The notes: a model not told the origin generated them from the sequence alone. A stretch of 64,000 nucleotides of DNA from Terrimicrobium sacchariphilum (GCF_001613545.1 NZ_BDCO01000002.1:806001-870000), one strand, 5' to 3'; shown: positions 52,237-61,851, counted from the stretch's first letter. Made by a program: numbers and translations.

Positions 52237-52554
52237 TCAGTATTCTCTGACCGGCCCCTTTTCTTTTATCATGGCGCGGAGGGTGGCGTGGCGGAGGGAG
52301 AATATCCCGCAGGCCATGGCGAGGAGGGGGATGGCGGGAACGGCGAGGGCGAGGTAAAGGACGAGCGCGTGATGGGAGAAGGGATTGACGCGGGCGAGGA
52401 AGCAGCCGAGGAGGACGAAGGTGGTGAGGACCATGAGGGCCAGGGCCAGCAGACCGAAAACGATGGAGGCGCGGTGGCTGCGGGCGGCTTTGCTCCTGAG
52501 TCGATCTGCGCCGGAGGGGCGGGAACTCTCAAGGGGCTGGTCGAGGCGATGCAT
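52237..52554 (-). CDS. small membrane protein with two transmembrane helices
   Basis: 105 residues. A basic N-terminus of about 30 residues is followed by IVFGLLALALMVLTTFVLLG and ALVLYLALAVPAIPLLAMAC, then a basic end. It looks like a small integral inner-membrane protein. No family is recognised. It stands alone, convergent with the PEP-CTERM gene. Confidence 0.6.
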   Translation of the reverse strand: MHRLDQPLESSRPSGADRLRSKAARSHRASIVFGLLALALMVLTTFVLLGCFLARVNPFSHHALVLYLALAVPAIPLLAMACGIFSLRHATLRAMIKEKGPVREY

Positions 52555-53108
52555 GGCGGAAAATCTATGACAGGGCGAGAAGGTGGTAGCGCGATTATAT
52601 CGCTATAAATTCTGCGGCCTATCATGAGTTTATACCTTCGGGTGGTCAATCATGCATCTGGTTGCCTAGGAGGGAGAGCGCGCTCATGGCAGCGAATTAC
52701 GGGTGAGTCCCCCATTTGTTCGGTGGTGGAGGTTTGGTGGCGGGATGGTCTGGGGGAATGACCGTGAAGCTGTACGGGAATGAGCCAGGATGGCGGTGAG
52801 GCTCCAAGGGAATCGTGTGCGAGCGGAGAGAGGTGGTGGTGTCTGGGCGGAGGCTGCGGGTTTGTCCGGGGAAACAAATGGAGGTCAGGCGTCAAAAAAC
52901 TCTCGAAGGGCTGGCTTCTTAACCTTTGGCAATGAGCGGAAGATGCGGGCGGAGTTCGCCATATGAATCTGTTGGCTTGCATTAGCCGGTCAGCGATACG
53001 TTGATTCGATGCGGTTGCAGGCTTGTGCAGGGGCGTCGCCAGCGAATTGGTTCCGGGCGGTGAACGGCGGCGGGACCCCGGGCGGATGGCCTAGCGATGC
53101 CGTGGCGG
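52555..53108. other. intergenic region
   Basis: About 550 bp upstream of the BlaI-type regulator. No gene is supported. ATTATATCGCTATAAAT at 52595-52611 is a short imperfect inverted repeat. Confidence 0.35.
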
Positions 53109-53162
53109 GAATGTTGAAAAATCAACATTCGTCTTGTCTTCGTCTTGGGTGTTGAATATTCA
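53109..53162 (+). promoter_or_regulatory. operator region of the BlaI/M56 operon
   Basis: GAATGTTGA (53109-53117) and TCAACATTC (53122-53130) are perfect 9-bp arms around AAAA. A second dyad, TGAATATTCA, lies at 53153-53162, seven bases before the BlaI-type start. Two sites with TTGA half-elements fit autoregulation by a dimeric winged-helix repressor. Confidence 0.65.
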
Positions 53163-53168
53163 GCAGGC

Positions 53169-53552
53169 ATGTCCTCTGATACGCCTCCCCTGAGCAAGCG
53201 TGAGCGCCAGGTCATCGATGTGCTGCACCGGCTGGGCCGCGCGACGGCGCGAGATATTGAACGGGAGCTGCCGGATGCGCCGACCTACTCGGCGGTGCGC
53301 TCGATCCTCCGCATCCTGACGAACAAGGGTCTTCTGGCGAAGGAGCGCGATGAGCAGGGGCGGGACTGGTACGCGCACCGGACGCCGATGGCGAAGCTGC
53401 GGAAGTCTGCGGTGCGGGCGTTTGTGGAGAATTTCTTCGGGAATTCGGCGGCGAAGGCGGCGTGTGCGCTGCTGGGGCAGAAGAATGTGAGGCTCTCGCC
53501 GGAGGAGGCGGAGAAGCTGATGTCGCTGATCAAGGAGGCGCGGAAGCCATGA
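53169..53552 (+). CDS. BlaI/MecI/CopY-family repressor
   Basis: 127 residues from the ATG at 53169. Winged-helix core LSKRERQVIDVLHRLGRATA, RDIERELPDAPTYSAVRSIL and RILTNKGLLAKERDEQGRDW. The C-terminal dimerisation part includes AFVENFFGNSAAKAACAL and LSPEEAEKLMSLIKEA, as in BlaI proteins of Verrucomicrobia and Planctomycetes. It represses its own operon until cleaved or inactivated through the protease encoded next. Its stop overlaps that gene's start. Confidence 0.92.
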   Translation: MSSDTPPLSKRERQVIDVLHRLGRATARDIERELPDAPTYSAVRSILRILTNKGLLAKERDEQGRDWYAHRTPMAKLRKSAVRAFVENFFGNSAAKAACALLGQKNVRLSPEEAEKLMSLIKEARKP

Positions 53553-56500
53553 ATGACTGGATGGCTCAACTCCTGACGTTTCAACTCTATGCGCCGCATG
53601 TCGGGCTCCTGCTGGTGTGGGCGATGAAGAGCAGCGGGATGGTGCTTTTTGCCTGGGGTGTGGTGACGGTGCTGCGGCGGCGCTCGGCGGCGGCACGGTG
53701 CTGGATGTGGCGGCTGTGCCTGGCGGGAATCCTGGGGCTAGTGGTGTTTGAGTTTGGCCCGGCTTTTCTCAAGCGGGTGAGGCCGAAGGTGGCGGTCGAG
53801 CCGAGCGCGGTTAACTCGCCGTCCTTTCAGGCGGCGGTGAGCGTGATTCACTTACTGCGTAGTGACGAGGAGATCCAAAGGCTCACGACGCCGCGTGAGA
53901 TCGGGCCAGGGGATGGAGCGGCGCAGGCCCGGCCCCCGTGGCAGGGACCGAGCGGCGAACCTGTGCGGTTCGCCATGAGCGATTTGCTTGCTCCGTGGTG
54001 GAGCGTGGTGGAAAGGGCGCTGCCGTGGTTCTGGGCAGGCGGTGCGGTGCTGATCCTGGTGATTCAGATTGCGCGGACGGTCCTTGGGCGGGCAGGGCTG
54101 CGGAAAAGCTCGCGACCGGCGGGCGGGCGGATGCTGGAGATCGGTGAACGCTGCGCACGGGACATGGAGTTGCGCGGATTGCCGGGAGTTTCGCTCTCGG
54201 CGACGGTGCGGTCTCCTCTGCTGGTTGGGGGTATTCGCCCGGCGATCTATTTGCCGGAGGCGGCTCGCGAGTGGGCGGAGGCTAAGCTGGTCTCGGTCTT
54301 CCTGCACGAGATGGCTCATGCCAAGCGGGGGGATTTCTCGTGGCTGCAAGCGGGTCGGCTGGCGGGGGCGCTTTTCTGGTGGAATCCGCTGGTCTGGTGG
54401 GCGGCGCGGCAGATGAATGCGGAGTCGGAAGAGGCGGCGGATGATGCGGTGGTGCTGCGGCAGGAGGGCGGGGAGGCGTATGCTCGGGCGCTGGTCGAGA
54501 TCGCCTCGGCTGATCCCGTGGCGGATACCTCGCTGGGCGTCTCGATGCTCGGGTACAAATCGCTGGAGAAGCGCATCCAGGCATTGCTGAAGGAAAACCC
54601 GTGGAGGGGCCGCGTGGGCAAGGTGGCGGGCTGGGCGCTGCTGGCCGCCATGCTGGGGCTTGTGGCGGTGGGCGGTCTTTATGTGGGGCTGCCGACGGCG
54701 AGGGCGAAAGCGGAGATGCCGCCCTCCGAAAGGCTCTCGGAGGCTCAGGGCAAGATGCTGGAGCGCATCATCGCAAATACGAAGAAGCGCCTCACGGCGC
54801 AGCGATTCACCCATGTCAAAGTGGAGTCGATGATCACGAAGGAAACCGGGGGGGTAGTCAAAACGAGCCCTCTCCCGAGCAAGATGGAGGCATGGAATGA
54901 TACGTGGACAAACCAGTACCGGGCGGAATACCGGCCACAGGTGAGCCCATGGACCGATGGAGCGGCGCCTTTCTATGTGCGAGACCACACCCAGATCTGT
55001 AATGGCAGAGAGAGGTATGCTTACGACAGCAACGATGATATGAGCGGGTTGCAAGCTAAGGGGGCTGAGCCTCTGTATGCGCCCTACCTCAATATCTCTG
55101 ACTCCACACGGATGATAGACATTTTGGGAAACCTTCTTCTCGTGAAAGTCTTCAAAAGCAGCAATGTGACCTACATCCTCTCGGAAACCACCTGGCAGGG
55201 GGAAGCTGCGGTGAAGATTGAGGAGAAGATATCGGCGGATTCCACCTCGACGCAAACCACCAGCTTCATTGTCCTGCCGGGGAAAGAGGATTTCCTGGTT
55301 GCCTCGGAATTAGGAAACTCGCGACGACCGGCTCCCATTTCGCAAGGGACAGTCGAAGCGGTGGGTCGGGCGGCAGACGAGTCGTACTACCCGAAGAAGT
55401 TCCGCAGTGTTTTTCAAAATGACCAGTCGAAGACGACCACGGACTACACGGTAACCAGCTTTGAGGATCTCAGCGAGCTACCGCATGGAATTCTCGGTTT
55501 CCCGAAGAATCCTGATGATCCGTATGTGGCGAAAAACGACAGGCCGCTTCAACGCGAGGCGCTGGCTTTGGAGTGTGTGCATGAGAAAACGGGCCGGCCT
55601 GTGCCTGGAGTCGAGGTGAAGGTGCTGATTAATCACACGAAAGAAGTTTCCCTCCAGACCGATGCAGCGGGGCGGGTGAGCATTCCGTTGCCGAAAGGCG
55701 AGATCACCTACTTCTCCGCCGAGGCCTCGCACGCGGGCTTCGCTCCTCGCCTGGTGCGGTGGCGCAAGTACGGTGATCCGCTGCAACTGCCGGAGGCCTA
55801 CCAGCTCAAGCTCTTCCCGGCCTCTCCCATCGCGGGCCGGGTGGTGGATGCCGAGGGAAAGCCGATCGCGGGCGCGGAGGTGGAGATGTATCTGAGCGGC
55901 GGCGCTGACCGATACAGTGTATTTTGCGACCGCTTCGCGCTCTGTGGCGTGACGACAAAAACGGATGCGGAAGGCAGGTGGTCGTTCGCGGAATTTCCAG
56001 AAGTGCTCGACGGACTCTGTTGCCGGATCAGCTGTGCCGGATATCAGGCGACGACGGATATGGGGATCGCGGATTTTCGCATGACCAGCGGGCAGACGTA
56101 TTCCGCGTTACGCGATGGCACTTCGGTGATCGTGCTGAAGCGAGGGGCAGAGCTTCGGGGGGTGATAACGGATCAGGCGGGTCGACCGGTGCCGCATTGC
56201 CATATTTCCATGGGCAAGGATCGCTACGGCTCAAATCTCCCGGAGACTGAGTCGGATGAGGACGGGAGGTACGTCCTCCCAGGGCTCGAGGCGGGTAAGA
56301 AGCTGGTGACCTTTGAGGCTCCGGGCTGCATGCCGGTGCTGCAGGAGATCACGCTGCCGCACGATCAGCCGCTCGATGTGGTGCTGGCACCGGGCCTGAC
56401 GCTCCGCGCGCGGGTGACGATGCCGGACGGTAAGCCCAGTGCTGGGCTCAAAGTCAACGCGGATCGCTGGAAGGACACCCGCACGCTGACTTTCAGCACG

Positions 56501-56932
56501 CAGACCGACGCGGACGGGTACTTCACCTGGAATGGCGCGCCGGAGGAGGAAGTGACATTTTCCTTCGGGGCCTGCCAGTCGCGGGAGTTTCTCTGCGACC
56601 TTCCGCTGAAAGCGGGCGACGAGGTGCGGCAGGTGGTGATGAAGCCCGCGCTGCGCTTCAGCGGCCAGGCGGTGGACGCAAAGACGGGGCAGTCCATACG
56701 CGATGTGCGGGTGGTGCCGGGATGCGTCGTGGGGGCTGTGAGGAATATCCATTGGGAGAAAGAGAAGGCGCAGACTTTTCCGGACGGAGCGTTTGACTGG
56801 AAGACGGACTACATTGGGCTGGACTATGTCTTTCAGGTGGCGGCCGAGGGTTACAAGACGTTCCAGACCGAACCGATGGGGTCGAAGCAAAATGACGTGA
56901 CGCAGACTGTGCGGCTGGAGGCGGTGCAGTAG
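53549..56932 (+). CDS. BlaR1/M56-like membrane metalloprotease with carboxypeptidase-regulatory-like domains
   Basis: 1127 residues, starting inside the BlaI stop (ATGA). Membrane helices at about 13-40, 52-70 and 165-187; then FLHEMAHAKRGDFSWLQAGR with H253-E-x-x-H257, the M56 zinc site, and RQMNAESEEAADDAVVLRQE. A fourth helix lies near 355-380 (VAGWALLAAMLGLVAVGGLY). Instead of a penicillin-binding sensor, the external part has a helical/beta domain (about 395-660) and several carboxypeptidase-regulatory-like repeats (SPIAGRVVDAEGKPIAGAEV, GAELRGVITDQAGRPVPHCH). It would sense an envelope signal and inactivate the BlaI partner; the ligand is unknown. Confidence 0.9.
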   Translation: MNDWMAQLLTFQLYAPHVGLLLVWAMKSSGMVLFAWGVVTVLRRRSAAARCWMWRLCLAGILGLVVFEFGPAFLKRVRPKVAVEPSAVNSPSFQAAVSVIHLLRSDEEIQRLTTPREIGPGDGAAQARPPWQGPSGEPVRFAMSDLLAPWWSVVERALPWFWAGGAVLILVIQIARTVLGRAGLRKSSRPAGGRMLEIGERCARDMELRGLPGVSLSATVRSPLLVGGIRPAIYLPEAAREWAEAKLVSVFLHEMAHAKRGDFSWLQAGRLAGALFWWNPLVWWAARQMNAESEEAADDAVVLRQEGGEAYARALVEIASADPVADTSLGVSMLGYKSLEKRIQALLKENPWRGRVGKVAGWALLAAMLGLVAVGGLYVGLPTARAKAEMPPSERLSEAQGKMLERIIANTKKRLTAQRFTHVKVESMITKETGGVVKTSPLPSKMEAWNDTWTNQYRAEYRPQVSPWTDGAAPFYVRDHTQICNGRERYAYDSNDDMSGLQAKGAEPLYAPYLNISDSTRMIDILGNLLLVKVFKSSNVTYILSETTWQGEAAVKIEEKISADSTSTQTTSFIVLPGKEDFLVASELGNSRRPAPISQGTVEAVGRAADESYYPKKFRSVFQNDQSKTTTDYTVTSFEDLSELPHGILGFPKNPDDPYVAKNDRPLQREALALECVHEKTGRPVPGVEVKVLINHTKEVSLQTDAAGRVSIPLPKGEITYFSAEASHAGFAPRLVRWRKYGDPLQLPEAYQLKLFPASPIAGRVVDAEGKPIAGAEVEMYLSGGADRYSVFCDRFALCGVTTKTDAEGRWSFAEFPEVLDGLCCRISCAGYQATTDMGIADFRMTSGQTYSALRDGTSVIVLKRGAELRGVITDQAGRPVPHCHISMGKDRYGSNLPETESDEDGRYVLPGLEAGKKLVTFEAPGCMPVLQEITLPHDQPLDVVLAPGLTLRARVTMPDGKPSAGLKVNADRWKDTRTLTFSTQTDADGYFTWNGAPEEEVTFSFGACQSREFLCDLPLKAGDEVRQVVMKPALRFSGQAVDAKTGQSIRDVRVVPGCVVGAVRNIHWEKEKAQTFPDGAFDWKTDYIGLDYVFQVAAEGYKTFQTEPMGSKQNDVTQTVRLEAVQ

Positions 56933-56981
56933 AAGCGCTTGAGGAAGCGCCTTGGGTCGTCTCGGCGCGTTGTCTGAGGAC

Positions 56982-57437
56982 TCAGGGTCTTTTCCAAAAC
57001 TGCCACCAGCGCTTGTCGTGCTGGCGGGTTCCCTGGCCGTGAATGCAGGTGTATTCGCCATCGGCGGAGGGTGCCCATACTCCGCCGTTGCCGACGCTGA
57101 CGTCAAAGAAGCCAAGTCGGTGCTTCTGCGCAAGGCGGAAGGTGATCTCGCGGGCCTCGGTGGCCTCGGACCAGGCGAAGGCGGCGTAGATGACGGAGCG
57201 GCCAATACTGTAATCCGTCGCCCGGGAGGTGTCGTCCTCGGTGGCATATGGCCCGTTCAGCATGGGATAGTGGGGGATCATGTCGAGGAACCAGGCGCGC
57301 AATCCCGGGGTGGAGACGTTCGGGTCGTCGTAGCGATGTCCCTCAGCCCACTCTGTTTGCTGGCGGTACCAGCTCAGGAATCCGGCGCGGGTTGCGGGTG
57401 GGGCCTGGGGGTCGAAAACCATGAGGTCGTAGCTCAT
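56982..57437 (-). CDS. conserved hypothetical protein (MSYDLMVF family)
   Basis: 151 residues, starting MSYDLMVFDPQAPPATRAGF. LSWYRQQTEWAEGHRYDDPN, YPMLNGPYATEDD, ATDYSIGRSVIYAAFAWSEA and RLGFFDVSVGNGGVW are well-conserved blocks that I recognise from uncharacterised cytoplasmic proteins of many bacteria. No enzymatic motif is evident. It is convergent with the M56 gene and follows the PEP-CTERM gene at 57.5-58.7 kb on the same strand. Confidence 0.75.
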   Translation of the reverse strand: MSYDLMVFDPQAPPATRAGFLSWYRQQTEWAEGHRYDDPNVSTPGLRAWFLDMIPHYPMLNGPYATEDDTSRATDYSIGRSVIYAAFAWSEATEAREITFRLAQKHRLGFFDVSVGNGGVWAPSADGEYTCIHGQGTRQHDKRWWQFWKRP

Positions 57438-57533
57438 AGGGAGAGATGCCAGATGGCTGAGATGAGCGACAGTGGCGCGCTGAGACGATGTTGAAGATGA
57501 TCTGCGGCTCGACTGGAACCGGTGCCGGGGGGA

Positions 57534-58679
57534 TTACGAGCGACGGCGGAGGATGGCGGCGAGGCCAGCGAGACCGAGGAGGGCGAGGCTGGAAGGCTCG
57601 GGGACGGTGGCAATGTAGCTGGTAGTGGTGGAGCCGGTGGAGACGCCGAGGACGCTTTCGGCGTAGACGGTGTTGCCGCTGGTGATGGCGTTGCCGGGGT
57701 ACTCGATGGAAAGCCAGTCGGCGGTGAGGTCAAAGCCACCGTCCTCGCTGCGAGTGACGTGGGCGAAAAAGCCGAGCTGGTTCTGCGGGCTGGCGAGGGT
57801 GGCGTGGTCGCCGGTGAGGTTGTAGCCATCGTCGGTGGCGACGATGCCGTCGAAGTGGGAGATGAGCGAGGCGAGGGGCTCGTTTTGGTACTGGAAGGAG
57901 GTGAAGTGGGTGTAGGCGTCGTTGCCGGTCTTGGAGGGGTCGTAGTCGACGAGGTACCCGGCATCGAGGACGTGGTTGGCGAGGTTGCTGTAGCCTCCGG
58001 CGACGGTGTAGGTGCCGTTGGAGTTTTTCCAGATGCCGTAGGCGGTGATGCTGTCGAAGGCGATGCCCTGGACGACGGGGAGGAAGTTGCGGAAGGTGGA
58101 GGAGTTGAGGTCGTAGACAAAGGCGCGGCCGCGATCGAGCTGCACGTCGTAATTGCCCACGACGAGGCTGCCCATGGTGCTGTGGGCGATGGTGTAGAGG
58201 ACGGGTGCGCCGGCGACCTCCTCGGGCACGTCAAACTGGCTCCAGGTGGAGACGCCGCCGATGCGGGTGTACATGAGGCCGTGGTCGTAGGAGCCGCCGG
58301 TGGAGTATTTGTAGCTGCCGACGGCGCGGATGCCATTCTCGCCGAGCGAGGTGTCGTAATAGCCGGTGTTTGGCCCGTAGAGGGTGGAGGTGGTGATGGT
58401 CTGCCCGTTGATGGTGGGAGTGAGCGGGGTCCAGGTGCCGTTCTGGCTATAGATGGAGCCTTCGTAGATGATGGCCTGGGTGTTGCCGCCGCTATTGGGG
58501 ATGCTGAGCGAGCCGGTGATGACGGCGTAGCCCGGGACGTCGCTGGCTCCGCGGATGCCGGTGATGACGGTGTCGCCGGGGCCGGAGTAGTTGAATGGAG
58601 CGTAGTCGATGGCGCGGGCCGTGGCGGAGAGGAGGAACAGAGACGACGCGACCGCGAAAGTGTGGAGGGCGATCTTCAT
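57534..58679 (-). CDS. PEP-CTERM protein
   Basis: 381 residues from the ATG at 58679. Signal peptide MKIALHTFAVASSLFLLSAT. The mature part carries HAF-repeat-like or propeller-like strands: NGTWTPLTPTINGQTI, GENGIRAVGSYKYSTGGSYD and GLMYTRIGGVSTWSQFDVPE. Tail VPEPSSLALLGLAGLAAILR then RRS. It is 57 bp downstream of the GH42-like gene and may be co-transcribed with it. Confidence 0.85.
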   Translation of the reverse strand: MKIALHTFAVASSLFLLSATARAIDYAPFNYSGPGDTVITGIRGASDVPGYAVITGSLSIPNSGGNTQAIIYEGSIYSQNGTWTPLTPTINGQTITTSTLYGPNTGYYDTSLGENGIRAVGSYKYSTGGSYDHGLMYTRIGGVSTWSQFDVPEEVAGAPVLYTIAHSTMGSLVVGNYDVQLDRGRAFVYDLNSSTFRNFLPVVQGIAFDSITAYGIWKNSNGTYTVAGGYSNLANHVLDAGYLVDYDPSKTGNDAYTHFTSFQYQNEPLASLISHFDGIVATDDGYNLTGDHATLASPQNQLGFFAHVTRSEDGGFDLTADWLSIEYPGNAITSGNTVYAESVLGVSTGSTTTSYIATVPEPSSLALLGLAGLAAILRRRS

Positions 58680-58736
58680 AAGTGCCTTGTTACTCCGTCA
58701 ATACGGGGAGTCAATGCTGGAGAGCGGGGCACGGAG

Positions 58737-61706
58737 TCACGGCGGAGTCAGCTCGATGAGGCAGAGGCCGTAGGGTGGTATGGAGGTCTTGATCTGCAGG
58801 CGGTCGGTGTCTTGCTCCGGCATCGTTTCTTCCCGGAGAGCCACGGCGAGATGGTGAAGCGAGGCTCGATAGGTGGCGGCAGGGAATCTCGCCGGGTCGA
58901 GGCTGCCGATCGAGACGGTCGCGGGCAGGGTCTCGTGGTTGTTGTAGAGCAGGATGTAGCGGGTGGGGCCGTTTTCGAAGCCGCAGCTCCAGGTGTCTTT
59001 CTGGTCGCTCGCAAGGGTGAAGGGGAGGCGAATGCCGATGTCCTTCATGAGGAGCTTGATAAACTCGATCGTCTCGGGATTGGTGAAGGTGTGATTCCAT
59101 CCCGTGCCGCCGGGGCCTCTTTTGTCGTTCCCGGGGACGATGCGATCGGGCAGGCTGAACGGGAAGGCGGTGACGGTGCCCTGGCCGTAAGGCCATTGAA
59201 GGATCGCTGGTTTGCCGTAGGTGGTCTCGGCCAGGATGCTGGCCCCCTCAGGCAGTTTTGCCTCGGGCAGCCAGGCGCCCGTGTTTGTGAGGTCCGGGAG
59301 TCCGGCGAGCCATCCGCCCGGGGAGCGGACCTGGGTGAGGGCGGAGACACGAGCATTGGTAAAAGATGGGGCGATCCTCTCCAGGAGGACGTCGCGCCGG
59401 GTGTCGTCGGGAGCAGTCCAGACACGGCGCGGAGTGGTGCCGGTGAGCTGGGGGAAGAGGATGAGCCTGCCGCCGCTGGCGACATAGCGGGAGAGGTCGT
59501 CGATGGCGGCAGCGGGGAAGATCACCGAGCCGAGCTCGACGACGGCGCGGGTCGACTGGAGGACGGAGGGATTGTGGCCGTCGTAGAAATCGGGGAGAGC
59601 GCCGATCTTCAGACAGGCGTCGTAGAAGGAGCCGACTGGTATCCAGACGGAGCCGACGGAGAATGTGTTGGAGCCAGCGAGCAAGCCAGACTCAAACATG
59701 CCGGCGAGGACGAAATCGGAGCGCATGGGGGTGGCGTTTACGAGCTTGTCGCCGAGTTTTTGCTGGTTGCCAAAAGCCACCCAGGCGTCTGGGTTGGGCC
59801 AGTTGTATTGACGATAGGTATAGTGAACGAGGCCGCCGACGGCGCTGAGGAAGAAGGAGCGGTTGACGTCGAGCATCTCGACATTGACAAAGCCCGGCTC
59901 TCCGAAGCAGGTCACGCCATGGGTGCGCCAGAGGGAGGCCCAACCGAGAAATTGCGGGTTTTCCTGCGAGTGATTGGACTGCCAGATCTGGTACTTCCTG
60001 GCGAAGGAGACGAAGGGTTCCGCCGTGAGATGGCCCGCGGTCGTGAGGAGGATCGCCTTGTCGCCGAGGATCTCGCGGGCAGAGGCTGCGATGGGCTCAT
60101 AGAATGCGGTGGTCTCCCTGAGCATGAAGTCGCAAAACGTGGTCCATCCCAGGTTGGCCCCGCGCTCGGGCAGCGGGATGTCAGCAAAGGTTGCGTAGTG
60201 CCGGTGCCATGCGGCGTTGAGGCGCTCGATCGAGCCGTAGCGGGTGGCGAGATCCTTGCGGTAGGCACGCAGCGCCCATGGCGAGGCATCCTCGTAGCGG
60301 TTGGCATGGATGCGCCAGAGATACTCGCCATTGATATTGAGCACCCAGAGGCCGGCGGCGGGATGCCGGCCGTAGCGGGTCATGAGGAGCCGCCACAGGC
60401 GGGGCGCGTGCTGGCGCACGGTGGGGCTGAAGAGAGATGCCATCTGGATCGGCTCATTGCGGCCGTCGACAAACTGCTCGTGCAGGACGTCGTTCTCGAG
60501 CCAGGCAGGGAGGTTGCCGGCCAGGGGTGGATTGAGATTCACGCGGAGCTTCAACCCGTACCTCGCGGCGGCGGCGAACCACCGATCCGCCATGTCAAAG
60601 TCGAAGACACCGGGCAGGGGTTCCAGCGATCCCCAGGGGAGAAAGATCTCGGCTATCGCGCCGCTGTCGCGGACAGCCTGGAGGTAGTAGTCGACATCGG
60701 GGATGTCGTGGATGCTGTCGAGGCCGTTGACATCCGCGCCCCGCAGCCAGGCGCGGGGCATGCGGGCGGCTGCGTCGATGCCGAGCGGAGCAGAGTAGCG
60801 TGAGGCATCGGCGAGCTGGGGATCTGTCTCGCCCTTTTCCCAGCGGGGATCGATCACCCCCACGGTGGTCGTCTCGCGCCGGATGACGGCTCCCGAGGCC
60901 TTCTCCCGGAGCTCCACCTCCACGCGGTAGGCGCCTGGAGCAAGCGAACCCAGGTCGATGAGAGAGGACTCGCTGGAAATATCGGTCCGCAGCACCTTCA
61001 TGGCGCGATCCCCGTAACGTTTGCCGACGGTGACCTGTGCGGAAAAGTCCTCGGCAGAGAAGCCGGTGGGAAGGGACTTCCATGCGAGTTTAAGCGGGAG
61101 GATCACGTTCTGACCTTGTGGAAAAGTTCGTTCGCCAGGGGTTCCCATATCCACCTCCAGGCCCGCTGCGAGGTTCTTGCCGTAGAGAGTCCCATAGATC
61201 TCCACCTCCCCGAGGATGTAGTGCTCTGCGTCCTTTTGCGCCGCCTGGCCCAGGAGCCTGATGCGGACGGAGTGGGCTGGCACCGGGGCAAATCGGAGGA
61301 CCTGGGACGGCGGGCCGGGAGGTTGAGCGGAGGCGTTGGTCGCCACCTCGCGCCACGAGCCTTGATCCCAGAGGTCCACGGCAAAAATGAGGGGTGAGCG
61401 TCCGAATACGCCCACGCCATCGATCTCGGCGGGCAGCGAGCGATGAAAATCGAAAATGATCGGCTCCTCGCGAAACACCCCGGCGGGAGCCGGAAAGCGG
61501 GTGCCCGAGCGCCAGCCATCCTTGCGCCAGACGAAGCTCCGGTTGCCATTGACCAGATGATCTCCCGTCATGGTCTCGAGCCAGCTGGAGACGGTCACCT
61601 CGGCGGCGGGTGCGATATTGCGAGCCGGGGCATCCGCGCACTGGAGCGAGCTCGTGCAAAGAGTGATGGCGCAAAGGACCAGGGATCGAGCAGGGGAGAT
61701 CAACAT
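58737..61706 (-). CDS. secreted GH42-like glycoside hydrolase
   Basis: 989 residues. Signal peptide LISPARSLVLCAITLCTSSL. About residues 30-160 form an F5/8-type C-like sandwich (VTVSSWLETMTGDHLVNGNR, VRIRLLGQAAQKDAEHYILG). From about 340 a TIM barrel with beta-galactosidase-type text: DFDMADRWFAAAARYGLKLR, WVLNINGEYLWRIHANRYED with E461 as likely acid/base, and THGVTCFGEPGFVNVEML with E603 as candidate nucleophile. GGRLILFPQLTG is the trimerisation-like (glutamine amidotransferase-fold) domain, and a small beta domain ends it. Most likely a beta-galactosidase-type enzyme outside the cytoplasm. Its upstream region has two GTTTCAC operators. Confidence 0.78.
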   Translation of the reverse strand: MLISPARSLVLCAITLCTSSLQCADAPARNIAPAAEVTVSSWLETMTGDHLVNGNRSFVWRKDGWRSGTRFPAPAGVFREEPIIFDFHRSLPAEIDGVGVFGRSPLIFAVDLWDQGSWREVATNASAQPPGPPSQVLRFAPVPAHSVRIRLLGQAAQKDAEHYILGEVEIYGTLYGKNLAAGLEVDMGTPGERTFPQGQNVILPLKLAWKSLPTGFSAEDFSAQVTVGKRYGDRAMKVLRTDISSESSLIDLGSLAPGAYRVEVELREKASGAVIRRETTTVGVIDPRWEKGETDPQLADASRYSAPLGIDAAARMPRAWLRGADVNGLDSIHDIPDVDYYLQAVRDSGAIAEIFLPWGSLEPLPGVFDFDMADRWFAAAARYGLKLRVNLNPPLAGNLPAWLENDVLHEQFVDGRNEPIQMASLFSPTVRQHAPRLWRLLMTRYGRHPAAGLWVLNINGEYLWRIHANRYEDASPWALRAYRKDLATRYGSIERLNAAWHRHYATFADIPLPERGANLGWTTFCDFMLRETTAFYEPIAASAREILGDKAILLTTAGHLTAEPFVSFARKYQIWQSNHSQENPQFLGWASLWRTHGVTCFGEPGFVNVEMLDVNRSFFLSAVGGLVHYTYRQYNWPNPDAWVAFGNQQKLGDKLVNATPMRSDFVLAGMFESGLLAGSNTFSVGSVWIPVGSFYDACLKIGALPDFYDGHNPSVLQSTRAVVELGSVIFPAAAIDDLSRYVASGGRLILFPQLTGTTPRRVWTAPDDTRRDVLLERIAPSFTNARVSALTQVRSPGGWLAGLPDLTNTGAWLPEAKLPEGASILAETTYGKPAILQWPYGQGTVTAFPFSLPDRIVPGNDKRGPGGTGWNHTFTNPETIEFIKLLMKDIGIRLPFTLASDQKDTWSCGFENGPTRYILLYNNHETLPATVSIGSLDPARFPAATYRASLHHLAVALREETMPEQDTDRLQIKTSIPPYGLCLIELTPP

Positions 61707-61776
61707 ATGCTGACGGCCATCATGGACGAGCGGGAAAGCCCGACTCCAGCGCTCAATGGGAAAGGGCGGGATTTGT

Positions 61777-61792
61777 GTTTCACAGGAGAAAC
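61777..61792. promoter_or_regulatory. operator GTTTCAC-AG-GAGAAAC
   Basis: One mismatch from a perfect 7-bp dyad, and a close copy of the perfect site at 61836-61851, in the divergent promoter between the GH42-like and PEP-CTERM genes. Confidence 0.65.
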
Positions 61793-61835
61793 GAAAGTCG
61801 GATACGCACAGGGAAAGGGGCGGTGGACGGAGGAT

Positions 61836-61851
61836 GTTTCACCTGTGAAAC
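61836..61851. promoter_or_regulatory. operator GTTTCAC-CT-GTGAAAC
   Basis: Perfect 7-bp dyad with a 2-bp centre. It lies 59 bp (start to start) from the site at 61777-61792. Such spaced pairs suit a dimeric sugar-responsive repressor; no regulator gene is next to them in this window. Confidence 0.7.

Noticed and set aside
53852-55255. Minus-strand open frame (467 codons)
   Set aside because: Antisense to the M56 gene; Arg/His/Pro-rich shadow.
57522-60803. Very long plus-strand open frame (1093 codons)
   Set aside because: It is antisense to the PEP-CTERM and GH42-like genes, is dominated by Gly, Ala, Val, Asp and Glu as expected from GC-rich complement, and has no start signal or domain.
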